Assembly (NCBI GenBank): GCA_037447655.1
Contig: JBBHKE010002814.1
Span: forward strand, 36,425 to 47,074
Length of the DNA: 10,650 bases
DNA from: Zygnema cylindricum
Taxonomy: Eukaryota; Streptophyta; Zygnematophyceae; Zygnematales; Zygnemataceae
Direction of reading: 5' to 3'
In this document: piece after piece, positions 7,331 to 10,650 of the stretch
How the letters are laid out: the number at the start of each line of letters is the position of its first letter
Numbering within the stretch: position 1 is the first letter of the stretch
Notes under the pieces: model-generated
What the model was told of the DNA's origin: nothing
The model's database searches: none
Seen by the model: only the letters and a program-made list of their open reading frames with translations
Made by a program: the position numbers and the translations under genes

Positions 7331-7656
7331 AAGGGCTTTCGCGAAGCAAAAAGCCAAAAACACACTCTTCAATAACGCTATTCCCTTAAAACTTCTCGCG
7401 CGGTCCTTTCGATTAGCCGATCCCGGAAAGTTAAAATGTCGTTAACTCGGTATCACAGTTTTTCAAAATTTGATTATTTCATATGGGATTTACAGTCGGA
7501 AAGTCGTCATTTTCTTCGATGACAAAATTGTCGTCTCATTAACCAATCATTGGAATGTGTCGTCATCGAAAACAAGATAACTCTGGCTAGTTCTTACCCG
7601 ATCACAAATAAGAAAACGCCAGGTCAAAAGTTGCAACAGTCAACATAAATCCTGAC
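7331..7656. other. Unassigned spacer between two MITE copies
   Basis: No gene or repeat end is recognised. Short GTCGTC/TTCGATGAC words near 7503-7524 and 7558-7572 form a weak inverted pair that I do not consider a feature. Confidence 0.35.
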
Positions 7657-7884
7657 GGGTACACCGCGAATCGCTATTAGGGTTAATTATTTTTTCGTCG
7701 CTTAAAACATATTTTCTCCGTACAGAGTTGGCCGATTTTCACATAGAGGCCGCCAATCGGACGGTGAGAATTTTTGATTTTAATCGCAGCCGTCAGATCC
7801 AAAATCCGACAAGTGTGTACGGAGAAAAGATGTTTAAAGTGGCGAAAAATCATTAACCCTAAAATAGCGATACACGGTTTAGTT
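7657..7884. mobile_element. Tc1/mariner/pogo-like MITE, copy 2, diverged, 228 bp
   Basis: It has the same architecture and length as the copies at 7102 and 9875, with decayed outer ends: the left starts GGGTACACCGCGAATCGCT instead of CAGTACACC, and the right ends CACGGTTTAGTT. The TA target can no longer be recognised. Both arms carry AGGGTTAAT where the other copies have AGCGTCAAT, so the arms share changes with each other that separate them from the other copies. This points to a distinct subfamily or to arm homogenisation. Confidence 0.78.
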
Positions 7885-8199
7885 TGAATCCACGTAACCA
7901 CGAGAAACGGATTTGCACAGAAAATGTCAGTTTCCACGTCAGCAGAAACGACGGAACATATGTACTTATTTATGAGACACACACTTTCCGCTTTGGCAGT
8001 TTGATTTGCAGATACGACAACAGTCGGAACCCGAAAAAGTTAAAACCCAACGCTGTTTGACAGCTTTCAAACGTACATGGGGAGCTAAGCTTTCTGCGCT
8101 TTCATAAGATTCCAAAATTATTTTTTCTACTGATAGGTTGTATCTTAGATGGTGTGTTTTCACTTTTCAATGAAAAATAAAAGAAGATTTAGGGTGAAC
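7885..8199. other. Unassigned spacer
   Basis: No gene or repeat is recognised. Minus-strand frames at 7683-7982 and 7966-8163 have no motifs, and the first runs through the neighbouring MITE, so neither is called. Confidence 0.35.
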
Positions 8200-8215
8200 C
8201 TCCATCAAGCGAAAA

Positions 8216-8283
8216 GTGGGGTTGTTTAACGGGAAAATAGTATTTTCGTACAAATTCAGCTCATTGCCGTACAAGGTCGTAGT
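8216..8283 (-). repeat. Inverted single copy of the 5379-5590 repeat unit
   Basis: Read on the minus strand, this carries GTACGGCAATGAG, GTACGAAAAT, then TAAACAACCCCACTT and a TTGATGGAG tail. It parallels the order in the two tandem units near 5409-5465 and 5510-5566. The 13-base core TAAACAACCCCAC is identical to the first unit; the rest is diverged. Confidence 0.55.
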
Positions 8284-8353
8284 GTTTTTTTTGTTTTTTT
8301 CAAAACTTGATTACTGGAGATTCATCAAGATTCTCCAAACTTTTGGGTGATAA

Positions 8354-8869
8354 CATCGACCGTCCGATTATGAGTTTTCGAATCAAAAGGTCACTTCGTC
8401 CGGTAAATGGTTAGTGTCCTCATGGAGGACATTAGCCATTTATCGGACGTGTAAAACGTTTACGCGTGGAAAGGTCACGTACGAGCCGCGCGCCTTCGGA
8501 CATATGCCACTCGCCTTCAGACAAGGGGGAATCAGATACGACGATAACCACCACAAAAAGTTTGTTGACGAATGTGTTATGACGCCTCCACCACCATCAT
8601 CGTCAACCGGAATTTGCTGCGCCTGCTTTCTTCAAATTTCCAATTTGGTTACAACAAAACACAAACGTAGAAATTGTACACCGCTGGTAAAACGACAAAA
8701 CATGAACGTACAAAATGTACATTTGAGTGTTTTATTTTGCGGTTGGCTATACAAATACGACTTTAGACATTTTGCTTTTGGAATCTTTGACGACGCTCGC
8801 CGTCAGAACAAGAGACTCTACGTGCATCCAAAAAAAAGAAAGCACGTACGCGATAAATTCCATTACTGA
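8354..8869 (+). other. Long open frame of unknown product, possible partial coding exon
   Basis: The frame is open from just after a TAA at 8351-8353 to the TGA at 8867-8869, about 171 codons; the first ATG is at 8504, leaving 121 codons. I do not recognise a family. Visible features are a PPPPSSS stretch near the middle, then a Cys-containing hydrophobic segment (GICCACFLQISNL), and basic C-terminal runs (HKRRN, HPKKRKHVRDK). The 5' part runs through both arms of the hairpin at 8397-8449, so only the part after that is plausibly coding. Amino-acid use is more balanced than in other frames of this window. It sits inside the putative 8200-8884 element and ends just before its right repeat. It may be an exon or relic of an element-encoded protein, or chance. 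Confidence 0.22.
8397..8449 (+). repeat. 53-bp foldback: 25-bp arms, 3-base loop
   Basis: The arm at 8397-8421 (starting CGTCCGGTAAATGG) pairs with 8425-8449 around the loop ATG. There are 22 Watson-Crick pairs and three mismatches. In plus-strand RNA all three mismatches are G-U pairs (8403 with 8443, 8411 with 8435, 8414 with 8432), so that RNA would fold into an unbroken 25-bp stem. No known RNA family is recognised. Confidence 0.85.
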
Positions 8870-8901
8870 CACAACTTGATGGAGAAGTGAACGAAATATT
8901 A

Positions 8902-9687
8902 GGGCGTGTTCCCATGTATTCAAATAAGGGTTTTTTTTCGTCGTTTTTACAGAAAATGGGACTTCCAACTAGAAAATATTACGCCGTACGAAAAACGGGG
9001 AAAAACACAAGTACTTTTTGCTTCATCTTGGAACTTGGGAGGTACGGCAATTTGGCGTTATTATCATCACAACCCACTTCCAGCTCATCTTCACACTTGC
9101 ACTGGAATCAAATCGCGATCCGACTTTAATCATAACACTACCCTATTGACGAATAGAAAACCTGGTTTGCACGCATCAAACGTTTTCATTTTTTTTTGCA
9201 GTTGGGAGAGTACACGAAAACAAAGTTGTTTGTGCGTTTGCAAACAATTCGTTTGTTTGTTTGTTTGTTTGGTTGTACTGACAAGTTGCCGGACACGATC
9301 CGCCAGAACTACGCACATAATAGTGAAAGAAAGCCCGACGTCTACAATGTCACGCTGAACATTCAATGACTCTTTCATTACATCCCATTTGTAGACGTAT
9401 GCGATTGCTTATGTTGTCCACGTGTGGGCATCTACAAAGTTCAGGAGCTCGTTGGCGTGGACAAATGTCCGCAGTATGTCAAGAGCTCGTTGTGTGTACA
9501 AATGTCCGCGGTTTTTTGGCGTCTACAGGTGTCGCAAGATATTGTCGACGTCTACAACTGTCACATATTCGAAGTAATGAAGGCGCAAGTAACGATTGAC
9601 ATTGGTACACTTTGAAAAGTACACCGGAAAATCTGCGCCAAAATCCAAAGTAACGATTCAAAGTTTCGGTTACATGGGAACATGCCC
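8902..9687 (-). mobile_element. PIF/Harbinger-like MITE, copy B, 786 bp
   Basis: It starts GGGCGTGTTCCCATGTA and ends in the reverse complement of GGGCATGTTCCCATGTAACC, the best-preserved ends of the family. TTA flanks both sides (8899-8901 and 9688-9690). It is the reverse-oriented relative of copy A at 6165 and keeps the same TTGTAGACG-type repeated words. Copy-specific changes include a (GTTT)5 microsatellite at 9251-9270 and a shorter poly-T run near 9189-9197. The intact TTA duplication and better TIRs suggest it is the youngest of the three. Confidence 0.88.
9251..9270. repeat. (GTTT)5 microsatellite inside copy B
   Basis: Five perfect GTTT units. The equivalent place in copy A (around 6584-6595 in the opposite orientation) has only two CAAA-type units, so the array expanded after the copies separated. 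Confidence 0.85.
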
Positions 9688-9693
9688 TTAGTG

Positions 9694-9741
9694 CCAGTAA
9701 ACCTAACCGTAACATTACTGTTGGCGCTTGATGGAGAAGTG
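9694..9741 (+). repeat. Weak fourth match to the CARTAAAC...TTGATGGAG end motif
   Basis: CCAGTAAACC at 9694 is followed by GCGCTTGATGGAGAAGTG ending at 9741. This is the order seen in the repeat units at 5439 and 5539 (CCARTAAACAACCCC and then an AATGGA-like tail) and, inverted, at 8200-8230. The middle is diverged and longer, so homology is uncertain. It lies immediately outside copy B of the Harbinger-like family. Confidence 0.35.
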
Positions 9742-9874
9742 GCCTTAATTATGAATGAAAAAGGACCAAATTAATGGAAACCGCTTTTCTGCCTGTCGAA
9801 CCGACTTTAAGCGTGAGCTGTGTTTCACACGTGCGAAGCGCGTGCACGCGTGGATTCTATTTAAATTTCGATTA

Positions 9875-10100
9875 CAGTGCACCGCGAATCGCTATTAGCG
9901 TCAATATTTTTTTCGCCACTAAAACATATTTTCTCCGTACACACTTGTTGGATTTTCAATTTGAGACCGCCAATCGGAAGCTGAGAATGTTACCTTTCAA
10001 TCGCAACCGTCAGATCCACAATCCGACAAGTGTGTACGGAGAAAATATGTTTTAAGTGGCGAAAAAAACCTTGACGCTAATAACGATTCGCGGTGTACTG
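9875..10100. mobile_element. Tc1/mariner/pogo-like MITE, copy 3, 226 bp, intact ends
   Basis: The ends read CAGTGCACCGCGAATCGCT and, inverted, CAGTACACCGCGAATCGTT. TA lies outside both (9873-9874 and 10101-10102), giving a clean TA duplication. The first 80 bp of each arm differ by five substitutions and one single-base indel. The centre closely resembles copy 1. Best-preserved member here and the reference for the family's ends. Confidence 0.9.
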
Positions 10101-10102
10101 TA

Positions 10103-10589
10103 GTCTTCTAGTAAAGACCTTCTTACCGTACAGGACAATTTGAGCAAAAAAACACCTACGTAAGTACGTATTCCCGAAACGCCTCAAAGGCACCTCCGGT
10201 GTCACTGTGGTCAAACTTAATTTTTGTAACACGGAAAACTCGTATGCAAAAGAATCCGGAATACGCGGAATCGTAGGATCCTTTCGAAATGCCGTTTGAC
10301 TTTAGTTATCGCCTTTGGTTGTAATCATTTGCAACACATAGCCGTTGAGATCAGATTATAGTTCGAATGAATGCATACAATAGGCATATGCTACGCATAT
10401 TATATTGGTTTTTCGTAAAATATAGAGCAGAATGAGTGAAAGACGTACATGGATTTCACACGTCAGTTTCAAAAGACAAAAAAGAGAAGTAATTTGGTGT
10501 ACACTGTACAGGCATAAGACAAAAGTCACGCATAGACCATGTGACATCTGTCGCCTGACGCAATAGCCATTCGTAACCATGATTAATGC
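10103..10589. other. Unassigned spacer
   Basis: No gene, repeat end or RNA gene is recognised. A minus-strand 74-codon frame (10356-10580) has no known motif. GTAC words are again frequent (for example 10129, 10166, 10499-10507). Confidence 0.35.
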
Positions 10590-10591
10590 TA

Positions 10592-10650
10592 CAGTACACC
10601 GCCAATCGCTATTAGCGTGTAGGTTTCATTAGCGTATACAAATAATTACC
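10592..10650 (+). mobile_element. Left end of a related but different pogo-like element, cut by the window edge
   Basis: TA at 10590-10591 is followed by CAGTACACCGCCAATCGCT and then ATTAGCG, one change from the family TIR over 26 bp. After that the sequence departs completely from copies 1-3 (TGTAGGTTTCATTAGCG instead of TCAATRTTTTTTTCGCC). It is therefore a second element type sharing only the terminal repeat. The rest lies outside the window. Confidence 0.65.

Larger units (their letters stand above)
8200..8884. mobile_element. Putative unclassified element bounded by inverted CTCCATCAAG
   Basis: CTCCATCAAG at 8200-8209 is the exact inverse of CTTGATGGAG at 8875-8884. GTGAAC lies just outside the left end (8194-8199) and two bases outside the right end (8887-8892). 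The left 80 bp are an inverted copy of the unit repeated at 5379-5590: GTGGGGTTGTTTA at 8216-8228, then GTAC words. CTTGATGGAGAAGTG occurs again at 9727-9741. The interior holds a strong hairpin (8397-8449) and a long open frame (8354-8869) whose stop is 5 bp from the right repeat. The inverted repeats are only 10 bp and the flanking repeats are offset, so this could be coincidence. I cannot place it in a known superfamily. Confidence 0.35.

Noticed and set aside
1-10650. CRISPR array, bacterial promoters, ribosome binding sites or operons
   Set aside because: There are no regularly spaced identical repeats and no gene strings. The TSD-flanked MITEs point to a eukaryotic nuclear genome.

Overview
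This window reads as non-coding, repeat-rich nuclear DNA from a eukaryote. I find no convincing intact protein-coding gene, no operon-like layout, no rRNA or tRNA, and no CRISPR array. The evidence for a eukaryote is a set of non-autonomous DNA transposons with terminal inverted repeats (TIRs) and superfamily-typical target-site duplications (TSDs), long simple-sequence tracts, and low-GC spacer. I cannot name the taxon. An invertebrate or a protist/fungal genome is possible. The tetranucleotide GTAC is strikingly common after about 1560.

Layout. 1-840 is very AT-rich TTA/ATT-type low-complexity DNA. 851-1418 is a degenerate pyrimidine tract of about 570 bp. 1440-2351 is spacer dense in GTAC, with a (GTACW)n microsatellite. 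2360-3254 is an 895-bp hAT-like element with a perfect 19-bp TIR and a perfect 8-bp TSD; it carries a GC-richer open frame that may be captured host sequence. At 3500 an inverted, diverged end of the same hAT family starts, followed by a 12-bp minisatellite, a C-tract/G-tract foldback and a small duplicated foldback (3656-3905).

Three copies of one PIF/Harbinger-like (Tourist-type) family lie at 4022-4985, 6165-6943 and 8902-9687. All are flanked by TTA on both sides. The last two are close relatives in opposite orientation and flank about 2 kb. Three copies of a roughly 228-bp Tc1/mariner/pogo-like MITE (TA target) lie at 7102-7330, 7657-7884 and 9875-10100. The terminal repeat of a different, related element starts at 10592 and runs off the window.

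The least explained part is a fourth repeat family. It appears as a two-unit, roughly 101-bp tandem repeat at 5379-5590, as an inverted unit at 8200-8283, and as shorter end-like matches at 8875 and 9694-9741. Two of these ends face each other across 8200-8884, which holds a 25-bp-arm hairpin and a 172-codon open frame with no recognised product. This is my best candidate for an undescribed element.

Nothing here works together as a pathway. The elements carry no recognisable transposase and would need enzymes supplied from elsewhere.
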